A stretch of 46,254 bases of DNA from Alphaproteobacteria bacterium (GTDB lineage Bacteria; Pseudomonadota; Alphaproteobacteria; Rhizobiales; Devosiaceae), in the NCBI GenBank assembly GCA_018820005.1, contig JAHJOS010000511.1, positions 1 through 46,254 on the forward strand, read 5' to 3'. Numbering within the stretch: position 1 is the first letter of the stretch; every line of letters begins with the position of its first letter. Below, piece by piece: positions 30,519 to 37,784 of this stretch. The translations under genes and the position numbers were made by a program. The notes below the pieces were generated by a model. That model had not been told where the DNA came from, made no database searches, and worked only from the letters and a program-made list of their open reading frames with translations.

Positions 30519-33500
30519 TCACAACGCCTGATAGGTACTTTTCGGCGCACTCGCCGGCCATTCGTGGAAAGCCCCGGCGTGGCTGGCATCGGCCCTATTT
30601 GCAGGTGCCGCGATGACCCCGTTATGGCCCCGCGTTGGCCCCGCGAAGTGGGCCACCAGCCCCCGCGAAGTGCTCGTCATAGGCATGGGTTCGGACGCCT
30701 GGGCGTCGTGTGCGGGGTGGCTGATCAACTGCTCGACCGCCAGCAAACCCATCAAAAAGCTCCCACCGTCTTCGCCTTCGCCGCCGTACAACAGCTCGTA
30801 CTCGAACGATTGGCCACGCCCGCCGCGATGGGTCAGCAAGTACTCCATGTTGACCAAGCGCTGCACATGCACGCGCACCTGGGTTTCACTCCAGCCGCAG
30901 AGTTGGCGCACTTGCCGGCGGCTAAAGCGGAAGTCACGCTGCTCAATGCCCTGCGCTTTGGCCTCGGCGGTGACACGTTGCTTGATCAGGGTGAGCAACT
31001 GCCGGGTTTGCGGCGGCAGCTCGTCCAGGGTCTTGCCCAGCACCTCATGGGCCAGCCGATTGGCCAGGGCAATGTCCTCGCGCGTGGCCTCGATGTATTC
31101 CACCGGCTGACCGTGATGGTTCAGGGTTTTCACCGGGCGCTGGTACTGGTGCAGCAAGGCGATGCTGTCGATCAGCGTCAGGTACTTTTCATGGTCGCGG
31201 CGGGTGCGGGTCTTGTCGGCGAGAAAGGTCAGCTGATCGGCGAAGGGGTTGATCACGATCAGCGGTTTCAGCAGGCGCTGGGCGTTGCGGTGCAGCTGCA
31301 GAATGCGTTGTTTCTCCAGCTTGGTCTCCAGCCCCTGCAGGGTGCGTTTCACCCGCTGGATTTGATGGATGGCCTCGGTCTGCTCGCGCGATTCGTTCAC
31401 TGTGAGCACCAGGCAGCGGTTCATCAATTCTTCGTCGATGTCGATGGCGGTGGTGGTGAGGAACAACATCACTGGGCCTTCCACGCAGTAATCGCGGGTT
31501 ACCAGCTGGCCGCTGTTGTCGTCTTTGCCGGTGGAGGCAATCCGTACTTCGCCCTCGCTCTGCAGCAGCTTTAGCGCGTAGCTGGCGGTGTGTGCGCCTT
31601 CCTCTTCGGTGATGGCGAGGATCTTGTGTTTCAGCCGCGTCTCGCCCATGTAGAACAGGCTCTGCCCGGTCATGGCCGAATACTGCACGCGCTCGTCTTC
31701 GGGCATAAAGGCCAGCACCGCGTCCATCAACGATGACTTGCCGGCCGCGCTGGAACTCTGAATCACCACCGCTAGCGGTCGCTCCAGTTTGCGGCTGACG
31801 CCGGCGAGATAACCCACCAGCTTGTTGGTTTCCTCACCCACCACGCCGGCTGCTGTGAAGTCCGCCAGGATGCGTTCGGGCAAGACTGGATCGCGCAGCA
31901 GGGCCAGGGCAGCGGCGCGGGCCTCGCCGTCCATGCTGTCGACCGGGGATGACTCCACCGGACGCTGCTGGCGGAGCTGTTCCTGCTCCAGGGCCAGCAA
32001 CAGCTTGCCCAGGTCTTTCTTGATCACCTCGCCACTGACGCCCAGCTCGACACTGGCCTGGTTGGTAAACACCTGGCGCTGCTTGCTGCTGTACAGGTCA
32101 AGTTTGTCCATGTGGTAGTGCTCGTCGTTTTGCGCCAGCAGCTGGATTTTCAGTTGGTCGGCGCTGGCGTTCTTGTCCAGCCCGCGCACGCGGTACAGCC
32201 TGTCGCCAAACTGGGTGTACAGGCCATCGTCGCGGGCCTCTAGGGCAGCACCGGGTGCGGGCAAGGTCGGCATCGGCGTCGCCTGCGGGTCGATGGGGTT
32301 GTCCGGCATGGCCACGTCCGGCTCAGGCTGCGCAGTGACGGCGGCGACTTTAGCGGCTAAAGAAAAATCATCCGCCGCGGTGCTGATAACCGGGGCCGGC
32401 CCGCTGCCGTTGCCCATCCACTCAGCCTGGCGAAGCAACGCCGCCAGCGCCTTCTGCGCCGGCTGCATCTGGCAGGCGTACTGGTTGGCGTCCATGCCCT
32501 GGGGGAACAACACCCGGAACGCTTCGATGCCGTGCTGATTGAGCTGCTGCGCTACATCCTGAGCGGCCCGGTCGCCGGCCTCGTCGCGGTCGTAGGCAAT
32601 CAGCACCCGCTTTACGCCGATGCTGACCAAAGCCTGCAGCAGCTCGGCGGTGAAGCCGTTCACACCAAAACTCGCGGTCACCTGGCGAAAGCCTGCGCGC
32701 CAGAAGCTCAGCGCATCGATCAGCGACTCGCACAGAATCACCTCGCGGGCCGAAGCCAGCGCCGCCAGGTTGAACACCCCGACATGCGGCCCCGGCAGGT
32801 AGCTGTGTTTCGGCGTGCCTTCGCGCAGGTTATCCAGCAGCTTGCGGCCGTACACCTCGCCAATCACCCCGCTGGCGTCCATGCACGGAATCACCAGCGA
32901 GCCGTTGAAGTGTTCGTGCCCGGACTCGCGGTAGATGCCGATCTGTTGCAGGCGTGCACGCAACTCGGCACCGGTTTTACGGTTCTTCTGCGGCAGGCGC
33001 AGGCCCAGCGTGCGGTTGGCGTAGCCCAGTTTGAAGTGGCTGATCAGCTCGGCATCGTCCAGCCCGCGTTTCTGCAGATAGGCCAGGGCCTCGGGCGACT
33101 GCAGCAGGGTCTGGTGATAAAACTCGATTACCTCCTGCAGCAGTTGCTGTTCGTCACCCTGGACGGACACGGGCAGCGGCAGGCTCGGCACCGTGGATTT
33201 GCGCTGCGGCTCGGCAGCATCAGCGGCTAAAGAAAAAACCTGTCCGGTGTCGTTGGCCAGCCATTCCACTGCCGGGCGAAAGGCCAGGCTGCGGGTCTTC
33301 ATCACCCAATCGATTACCGAGCCGGCAGCACCACAACCGAAGCAGTGAAACAGGTTCGACTGCGGGCTGATCACGCACGACGGGGTTTTGTCGGCATGGA
33401 ACGGGCAGCACAGCGCAAAATCCTTGCCCTGCTTGGTCAGCACATGGCCCTGGCTCTCCACCAGCCGCAGCAGGGACACCTCGGCCTTGATCCGCTCGAT

Positions 33501-33524
33501 CACGTCATCAGCGATACGCGCCAT
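30519..33524 (-). CDS. CHC2/Toprim primase fused to a helicase-like ATPase
   Basis: A 1001-residue replication protein. Residues 39-64 form a CHC2 zinc finger with exact spacing (Cys40, His43, Cys61, Cys64). A Toprim domain follows, with VILCESLIDALSFWRAG and VLIAYDRDEAGDRA. A C-terminal ATPase has Walker A SSSAAGKSS near residue 590, AITEEEGAHT as a Walker B-like segment, and a terminal winged-helix-like part (RQVRQLCGWSETQVRVHVQR). Together this is a primase-helicase comparable in plan to the alpha protein of phage P4, for self-replication of a small element. ATG 33524 was chosen because homologues begin close to MARIADDVIERIK. Divergent from the XRE gene. Confidence 0.88.
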   Translation of the reverse strand: MARIADDVIERIKAEVSLLRLVESQGHVLTKQGKDFALCCPFHADKTPSCVISPQSNLFHCFGCGAAGSVIDWVMKTRSLAFRPAVEWLANDTGQVFSLAADAAEPQRKSTVPSLPLPVSVQGDEQQLLQEVIEFYHQTLLQSPEALAYLQKRGLDDAELISHFKLGYANRTLGLRLPQKNRKTGAELRARLQQIGIYRESGHEHFNGSLVIPCMDASGVIGEVYGRKLLDNLREGTPKHSYLPGPHVGVFNLAALASAREVILCESLIDALSFWRAGFRQVTASFGVNGFTAELLQALVSIGVKRVLIAYDRDEAGDRAAQDVAQQLNQHGIEAFRVLFPQGMDANQYACQMQPAQKALAALLRQAEWMGNGSGPAPVISTAADDFSLAAKVAAVTAQPEPDVAMPDNPIDPQATPMPTLPAPGAALEARDDGLYTQFGDRLYRVRGLDKNASADQLKIQLLAQNDEHYHMDKLDLYSSKQRQVFTNQASVELGVSGEVIKKDLGKLLLALEQEQLRQQRPVESSPVDSMDGEARAAALALLRDPVLPERILADFTAAGVVGEETNKLVGYLAGVSRKLERPLAVVIQSSSAAGKSSLMDAVLAFMPEDERVQYSAMTGQSLFYMGETRLKHKILAITEEEGAHTASYALKLLQSEGEVRIASTGKDDNSGQLVTRDYCVEGPVMLFLTTTAIDIDEELMNRCLVLTVNESREQTEAIHQIQRVKRTLQGLETKLEKQRILQLHRNAQRLLKPLIVINPFADQLTFLADKTRTRRDHEKYLTLIDSIALLHQYQRPVKTLNHHGQPVEYIEATREDIALANRLAHEVLGKTLDELPPQTRQLLTLIKQRVTAEAKAQGIEQRDFRFSRRQVRQLCGWSETQVRVHVQRLVNMEYLLTHRGGRGQSFEYELLYGGEGEDGGSFLMGLLAVEQLISHPAHDAQASEPMPMTSTSRGLVAHFAGPTRGHNGVIAAPANRADASHAGAFHEWPASAPKSTYQAL

Positions 33525-33581
33525 AAAACCCCCGGCTGGCAAAAACCTGTCAATAGCTTTGGAGTTAAAATAACCCCGTTG

Positions 33582-33610
33582 CAGAGTACTCTGTATCAGA
33601 GTACTGTCAA
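33582..33610. promoter_or_regulatory. palindromic operator and promoter between primase and XRE gene
   Basis: The perfect 12-bp palindrome CAGAGTACTCTG (33582-33593) is followed after TAT by a second copy of its left part, CAGAGTACTG (33597-33606). On the minus strand a TTGACA (-35, 33610-33605) overlaps the second copy and could drive the primase-integrase operon. The neighbouring XRE protein is the natural binder, repressing the operon and perhaps itself. Confidence 0.65.
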
Positions 33611-33639
33611 CCGCTCGATCAAATCCAGGGGGTAGGGTT

Positions 33640-34029
33640 ATGCCATCAGCACTGCAGCGGATGAGCGCCATGACACCCGAAGACAAAGACTTCTATACAG
33701 ACTTGGGCCTGCGTATCGCCCAGGCCCGCAAAGCCCAAAACATCACTCAGCAGCAGATGGCCACGCTGCTCGGCATTTCCCAGCAAACCGTGGCGCATTA
33801 CGAAGTGGGTCGCTTGCGGATTTCCGTGGCCACGCTGCGGCAACTGGCCGAGGTGCTTAATTTCTCGGTCGATGAACTGGTGTACGGCATGGCGACTAAA
33901 GAAAAAGGCCGGCGCGGCCCCGACTCCAGGCTGCAACAGCAAATCGAGAAAGTTCGCCTGCTGCCCCGCACTAAGCAGCAGTTTGTGATGGACATGCTCG
34001 ATACGGTTATTCAGCAAACGGCGACATAA
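33640..34029 (+). CDS. XRE-family repressor of the element
   Basis: A 129-residue regulator with a Cro/CI helix-turn-helix at about residues 22-75 (LRIAQARKAQNITQQQMATL, then GISQQTVAHYEVGRLRI) and a C-terminal helical tail probably for dimerisation. AGGGGG lies upstream of ATG 33640. An ATG at 33670 is an alternative. It is divergent from the primase gene and faces the palindromic operator, so it probably keeps element replication and recombination off. Confidence 0.88.
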   Translation: MPSALQRMSAMTPEDKDFYTDLGLRIAQARKAQNITQQQMATLLGISQQTVAHYEVGRLRISVATLRQLAEVLNFSVDELVYGMATKEKGRRGPDSRLQQQIEKVRLLPRTKQQFVMDMLDTVIQQTAT

Positions 34030-34055
34030 AAACAGCCGCTGAAAGAAACAACAAA

Positions 34056-34078
34056 AAGCCCAGCTATCAGCTGGGCTT
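34056..34078 (+). terminator. terminator after the XRE gene
   Basis: A perfect 10-bp inverted repeat (AAGCCCAGCT / AGCTGGGCTT) with a 3-base loop lies 27 bases after the repressor stop codon. Confidence 0.8.
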
Positions 34079-34427
34079 AGGGCGTTTATTTTTTAATTAA
34101 AAAGAACAGGCCCGCCGAAAATAACCAGATAAAGCCCTGCCAGATTCGCCCCCACCACCAAGATCGATCCAGGGTTAAGCCACGGCCTGGCGTTGCTTTT
34201 CTCTCTCCCCCGCAGCTCTGCTGCTGCCTGCCGACGACCTGCCAACCATCCTCAACAGCACCCCAAAAGCGTGGCTGATTGACGTCACCCTGAGCGCCAA
34301 TCGAAGCCGCCTGGTCAAAAAGTGGGCTGTAGCCTCGTGTGACTACAATCACCCCAGCATTTACGGGGCCTCCAGAGCATGTTGTAGCCGCGTGAGGCTA
34401 CAGCCGTTTTTTCACAAATAGACAATA
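34079..34427. other. gap with paired TGTAGCC hairpins
   Basis: A leftward 88-codon frame (34352-34086) with a C-terminal membrane-like stretch is possible but unsupported. Two related hairpin sequences occur, near 34328-34346 (TGTAGCCTCGTGTGACTACA) and at 34383-34402 (TGTAGCC/GGCTACA). The second is followed by GCCGTTTTTT, so it may be an intrinsic terminator reading rightward. Confidence 0.4.
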
Positions 34428-34471
34428 AGCCAACATAATCAATGACTTATGCGCACCGGATAGGTGCGTAT
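34428..34471. repeat. dif-like recombination site (candidate att or resolution site)
   Basis: On the minus strand 34457-34428 reads the arm GGTGCGCATAA, an 8-base centre (GTCATTGA), then TTATGTTGGCT. The first arm equals the XerC arm of E. coli dif at all 11 positions, and the second matches the XerD arm at its first seven. Dif normally has a 6-base centre. A second arm-like sequence, GGTGCGTATGG, runs the other way at 34463-34473, giving a 9-bp imperfect inverted repeat around GGATA (34449-34471). It may be the element's attachment site or a cer-like multimer-resolution site. Confidence 0.6.
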
Positions 34472-34590
34472 GGTGTATAGCAAAATCGCCGGGGCTTAAG
34501 GGCCAGCAGAAACCGCGAAAACACCCGGAGTTAAGGGGCAAACACCGGCCAGAGGGTCAACTTCTCCCCCAGCGGCTTGCCCGCTGGGAA

Positions 34591-34747
34591 AAGTAGCCAG
34601 GAAATAGCGCAAAAGTAGCCGTTAGATAGCAGCCCGGTAGCAATCAGAGAGCAACCAGATAGCCCAAAAGAAGCAATCCACTAAACCATGATGCCGAAAT
34701 GATGCGCCGATAACGCAGGGTGATGCACGGATAATGCAAAACGATTA
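34591..34747. repeat. 11-bp-phased iteron arrays (candidate replication origin)
   Basis: The first array has eight units of exactly 11 bp (34591-34678) with TAGC or NAGC at 34594, 34605, 34616, 34627, 34638, 34649, 34660 and 34671. A second array carries GATGC-like cores at 34690, 34701, 34712, 34722 and 34733 (spacing 11, 11, 10, 11). One helical turn per unit is what stacked initiator proteins need. The array is non-coding (11 is not a multiple of three) and lies on the far side of the element from the integrase gene, near the dif-like site. Confidence 0.7.
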
Positions 34748-34800
34748 TCAGCCCCGTGTGAGCCGGATCGTGGAACTATTGAGCAATAGGCCGGCCGATA

Positions 34801-34828
34801 TAAAAACACCGGCGCGGAGCCGGTGTTG
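34801..34828 (-). terminator. terminator of the main Rhs operon
   Basis: A perfect 9-bp inverted repeat (AACACCGGC / GCCGGTGTT, loop GCGGA). Reading leftward it is followed by TTTTTATAT, a classic intrinsic terminator, 34 bases after the immunity stop codon. Confidence 0.85.
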
Positions 34829-34861
34829 ATGGGGGACACAAGACGTGGCTTGCCTTCAGAT

Positions 34862-35086
34862 TTAGTTGCCTTTTGCCAACGTATACGGCCGCATGGACTC
34901 ATGATCTTTATAAACAAACTGTTCGCAAATATCGACAAGTCCACCCATTGACTGCGCGACGCAAAGCTTCACCTCTAAAAACTCCTCTTCGCTTGTGTTC
35001 TCCTTAATATCTCTAAGAAGTTTTCCAAGAATGCTTATGCACTCTTGGGAGGCATTAAAAATAATTTCTGCTGATTTTTTATCCAT
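34862..35086 (-). CDS. immunity protein of the main Rhs toxin
   Basis: A 74-residue acidic, helical, cytoplasmic-type protein (MDKKSAEIIFNASQECISIL..., then EVKLCVAQSMGGLVDICEQF). The ATG overlaps the Rhs stop codon as TGATG, so the two are translationally coupled. The family is not recognised; the role is inferred from this position directly after a polymorphic toxin. A terminator follows it closely. Confidence 0.65.
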   Translation of the reverse strand: MDKKSAEIIFNASQECISILGKLLRDIKENTSEEEFLEVKLCVAQSMGGLVDICEQFVYKDHESMRPYTLAKGN

Positions 35087-37767
35087 CACTTAACTCCCAA
35101 GCAACCGCGAGAATCTAAACAATCTGAGTAGCACTTCTGAAAATTCATAGACTGTAGGTCTGTATCGGGAAGACCAGCGCTACATAGCGCCGCACACTCG
35201 GTTCTTGCGCGCTTGCAGCGGTCTGGATCGTCCTCATCTGGGGTGCAAGCCTCAACTGCTTTAGTAATTAGCGGCTGCAACCAAGGGTTGATATACCTGT
35301 CAGTTAAAATGAAGCTACCAACACCGACAGCCCCCACCGCCGCTGCCGCACAGGCACTACCACCAGTTGCAGCGCAGATAGAGCCAGCGCTTGGCAATGT
35401 TACCTTTAATACCTCGCCCACCGTGGCTACCTGCAGCCCCATCGGATCGGTGTAGCGCACCGGGTTGCCATGGACATACCCGTAGGTATTCAGACCACCA
35501 GCCAACCCAATCGGATCGCTTTCGACGTAGCGCCCCGTCTCGGGGTCATAATCGCGGAAGTAGTTGTAATGCAGCCCGCTTTCGTCGTCGTAGTACTGAC
35601 CGGGGAACCGGAGGTTGATGGTGGCAGTTCCATCAGCCGCACCGACGCCGAAGGCATCGGATTTCCATCGCCAGACTTCATCACCGGACTGGTTGGTGGC
35701 TAGCCTTGGGGTGTTGAGGTGGTCGGCATGCAGATAGAACGCGTTGCTGCTGGCGATGCCACCCTCAGCATCGTAGGTCAGGGTGATGCCACCTAAAGGC
35801 AGGCTGTCCAGCCACAGAAAGAACTGGCTGCTAAGCTTGGCGCCAGTGGGGCTGTACCGGGTTTCGCCAAGGAGCTGGCCGTTCGGGCCGTAAAGAAAGG
35901 TTGTTGTCGCTGTGCCGGTGATCTTGTTGGTTCGCTGGCCCAATGCGTTGTAGCGGTATTGCGCGATCACATTGCTGCCGATGTTCACCTGAGCCAATCG
36001 GCCCTGAGCATCGTACTCAAAGTTTCGGTTATTGCTGTATTGCGTCAGGCTGCCAGTGGCATCGGTGGTTACGGCCAGTCCGTCGATGCTTACAAGCCGA
36101 TTGCTGTCGCTCGCATAGCTGAGGTCGGTGACCACGCTGCCCATGGGCTGGCCTTCGCTCAGGCCGATGAGCGCTTTGCTGGTCCGGTTGCCCACCGCGT
36201 CGTAGCCATACTGTAAGCGCTGGTTGCCTTCATCTTCACGGATCAGCCGATCGAGCGCGTCATAACCGTAGAGCAGATCACCGAACAGGCCGCTCTCCAG
36301 GCTCTGGATATTGCTGTTGGCGTCGTAGCCATAATTGGCCTGCCAAGGTCCGACGCTTTGCTGGGTGAGTCGATAGTCCTGATCATAGGTGCGTGAAAGA
36401 TTGATGCCGTTGGCCCAGGTAAGACTCTTCAGCGGCCCGAACGGCAGATAGCTCAGGTCGCTGGCAAAGGCAGCAGGCTGTTCATCGATAACGATGTCGA
36501 CCTCTCCAACCTGCCCGGCAGCATTGCGTTGGTATTGCACGGCAAAGCCTGCCGGGTAATCGATGCGCGTGAGCTGACCAGCGCCATCGTAGCTGTACTG
36601 CAGCGTGTCATAGATATCGCTACCCACCACCTCGAGTGAGCGAAGCTGCTGCACCAGGTTGCCGCGTGCGTCGTAGCGATAGCCAAGCACTCCACTGGCA
36701 TCTTGCACGGTGGTCAGCCGGCCAACCCCGTGATTGCCGTCGGCGGTCATGTCGTAGTGGTACTGAACGTTGAGCGCCGGGTTGGCGGGGTACGTTTTAC
36801 TGGTCAGACGATTCAGGGCGTCGTAGCTGTAGCTCGTGACCACGCCGCGGGCGTCGGTCTTGCGGATCACGTTGCCGGCCGCGTCATGTATAAATGTGGC
36901 CGTGCCGCTGTCTGGACTGACTAGTTGAGTAAGATTACCTACCCCATCGTACCGGTACTGGGTGGTAACGCCTCTCGGGTCGCTTACCTGGGTGAGGTTA
37001 TCCTGAGCATCATAACCAAGGGCAGTAACGCCATTGAGCGGGTCGGTGCTGGTGACCAAGCGATCCAGTGCATCGTAGCTGTTGGTGGTGCTGTGTTGCT
37101 TGGGGGTGGTACCAACCGCGAGATTATCGTTCAGGTCGTAGCCGTACTGCCTGGTCTGGCCTTGTGCACCGACGGCGCGCAGCAGGCGTCCGAGCTCGTC
37201 ATATACCCAGGTCTGCTGCTGGGTCAGTGCACCGGTGGCATCATTGAGACGCTGAGCGGTGCGGTTGCCCATGAGGTCGTAGTCATATTCAACCTTCTCG
37301 CCCAAACTGTTGGTAACCGCTTTCAGACGACGGGCACCGTCCCAGGTGTACTGCAGCCAGCTCCCGTCACCGCGGGTCACCTTAGCGATCTGCCCAATGG
37401 CGTCGTGCTCGAAGCTCGTGCTGCTGCCGGCAGTGCTTGTGGAACTCAGCCAGCCCTGGGGCGTGTAGGTCAGGGTGGTCGTCACACCGTTGGCATCTAT
37501 CAGGCTCTGCGGGTTGCCGTAGGTGTCGAAGTTCGAGAGCTGTGTGACATGGCCAAGGGCATTGGCTACCTGTGTCAGGTGGCCTTGGGCGTCATAGGTG
37601 TAGGTGGTGACATCTGACACGTCGCTGCGAGGGCCGTCGGCCGTCTCGATCAGTCCGAGGCTGTTGTAGGTGTAGCTCCAGCTGCGCTCAAGCGCTTGGA
37701 CGCTTGGCACACCCAGTGCCGTCGCGAGCGTTAGCGCAAGTAGACTTATGCGATGCGATGATTTCAT
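35086..37767 (-). CDS. Rhs/YD-repeat protein, C-terminal half with toxin tip
   Basis: An 893-residue protein with its own Sec signal peptide (MKSSHRISLLALTLATALGV, then PSVQA). It is followed at once by YD repeats (for example TYTYDAQGHLTQVANALGHV) that fill residues 30 to about 690. The conserved core end comes next: FRDYDPETGRYVESDPIGL, then GNPVRYTDPMGL. The unique tip of about 110 residues has a hydrophobic stretch and a Cys-rich end (CKRARTECAALCSAGL, then CYSDCLDSRGC). AGAAGGAAC precedes the ATG. Rhs shells encapsulate their toxin tip and release it inside target cells or nearby. The start of the protein in the middle of what is normally one long Rhs chain, with a fresh signal peptide, is unusual. 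Confidence 0.85.
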   Translation of the reverse strand: MKSSHRISLLALTLATALGVPSVQALERSWSYTYNSLGLIETADGPRSDVSDVTTYTYDAQGHLTQVANALGHVTQLSNFDTYGNPQSLIDANGVTTTLTYTPQGWLSSTSTAGSSTSFEHDAIGQIAKVTRGDGSWLQYTWDGARRLKAVTNSLGEKVEYDYDLMGNRTAQRLNDATGALTQQQTWVYDELGRLLRAVGAQGQTRQYGYDLNDNLAVGTTPKQHSTTNSYDALDRLVTSTDPLNGVTALGYDAQDNLTQVSDPRGVTTQYRYDGVGNLTQLVSPDSGTATFIHDAAGNVIRKTDARGVVTSYSYDALNRLTSKTYPANPALNVQYHYDMTADGNHGVGRLTTVQDASGVLGYRYDARGNLVQQLRSLEVVGSDIYDTLQYSYDGAGQLTRIDYPAGFAVQYQRNAAGQVGEVDIVIDEQPAAFASDLSYLPFGPLKSLTWANGINLSRTYDQDYRLTQQSVGPWQANYGYDANSNIQSLESGLFGDLLYGYDALDRLIREDEGNQRLQYGYDAVGNRTSKALIGLSEGQPMGSVVTDLSYASDSNRLVSIDGLAVTTDATGSLTQYSNNRNFEYDAQGRLAQVNIGSNVIAQYRYNALGQRTNKITGTATTTFLYGPNGQLLGETRYSPTGAKLSSQFFLWLDSLPLGGITLTYDAEGGIASSNAFYLHADHLNTPRLATNQSGDEVWRWKSDAFGVGAADGTATINLRFPGQYYDDESGLHYNYFRDYDPETGRYVESDPIGLAGGLNTYGYVHGNPVRYTDPMGLQVATVGEVLKVTLPSAGSICAATGGSACAAAAVGAVGVGSFILTDRYINPWLQPLITKAVEACTPDEDDPDRCKRARTECAALCSAGLPDTDLQSMNFQKCYSDCLDSRGCLGVK

Positions 37768-37784
37768 TGGTCAGTTCCTTCTGA

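Noticed and set aside
29341..34471. Shared ACCGGA at 29362 and 34455 as element att cores
   Set aside because: Only six bases are shared and the surrounding arms do not match well enough to exclude chance.
34591..34747. CRISPR array
   Set aside because: Units are 11 bp without spacers and no cas genes are present; the pattern fits iterons.
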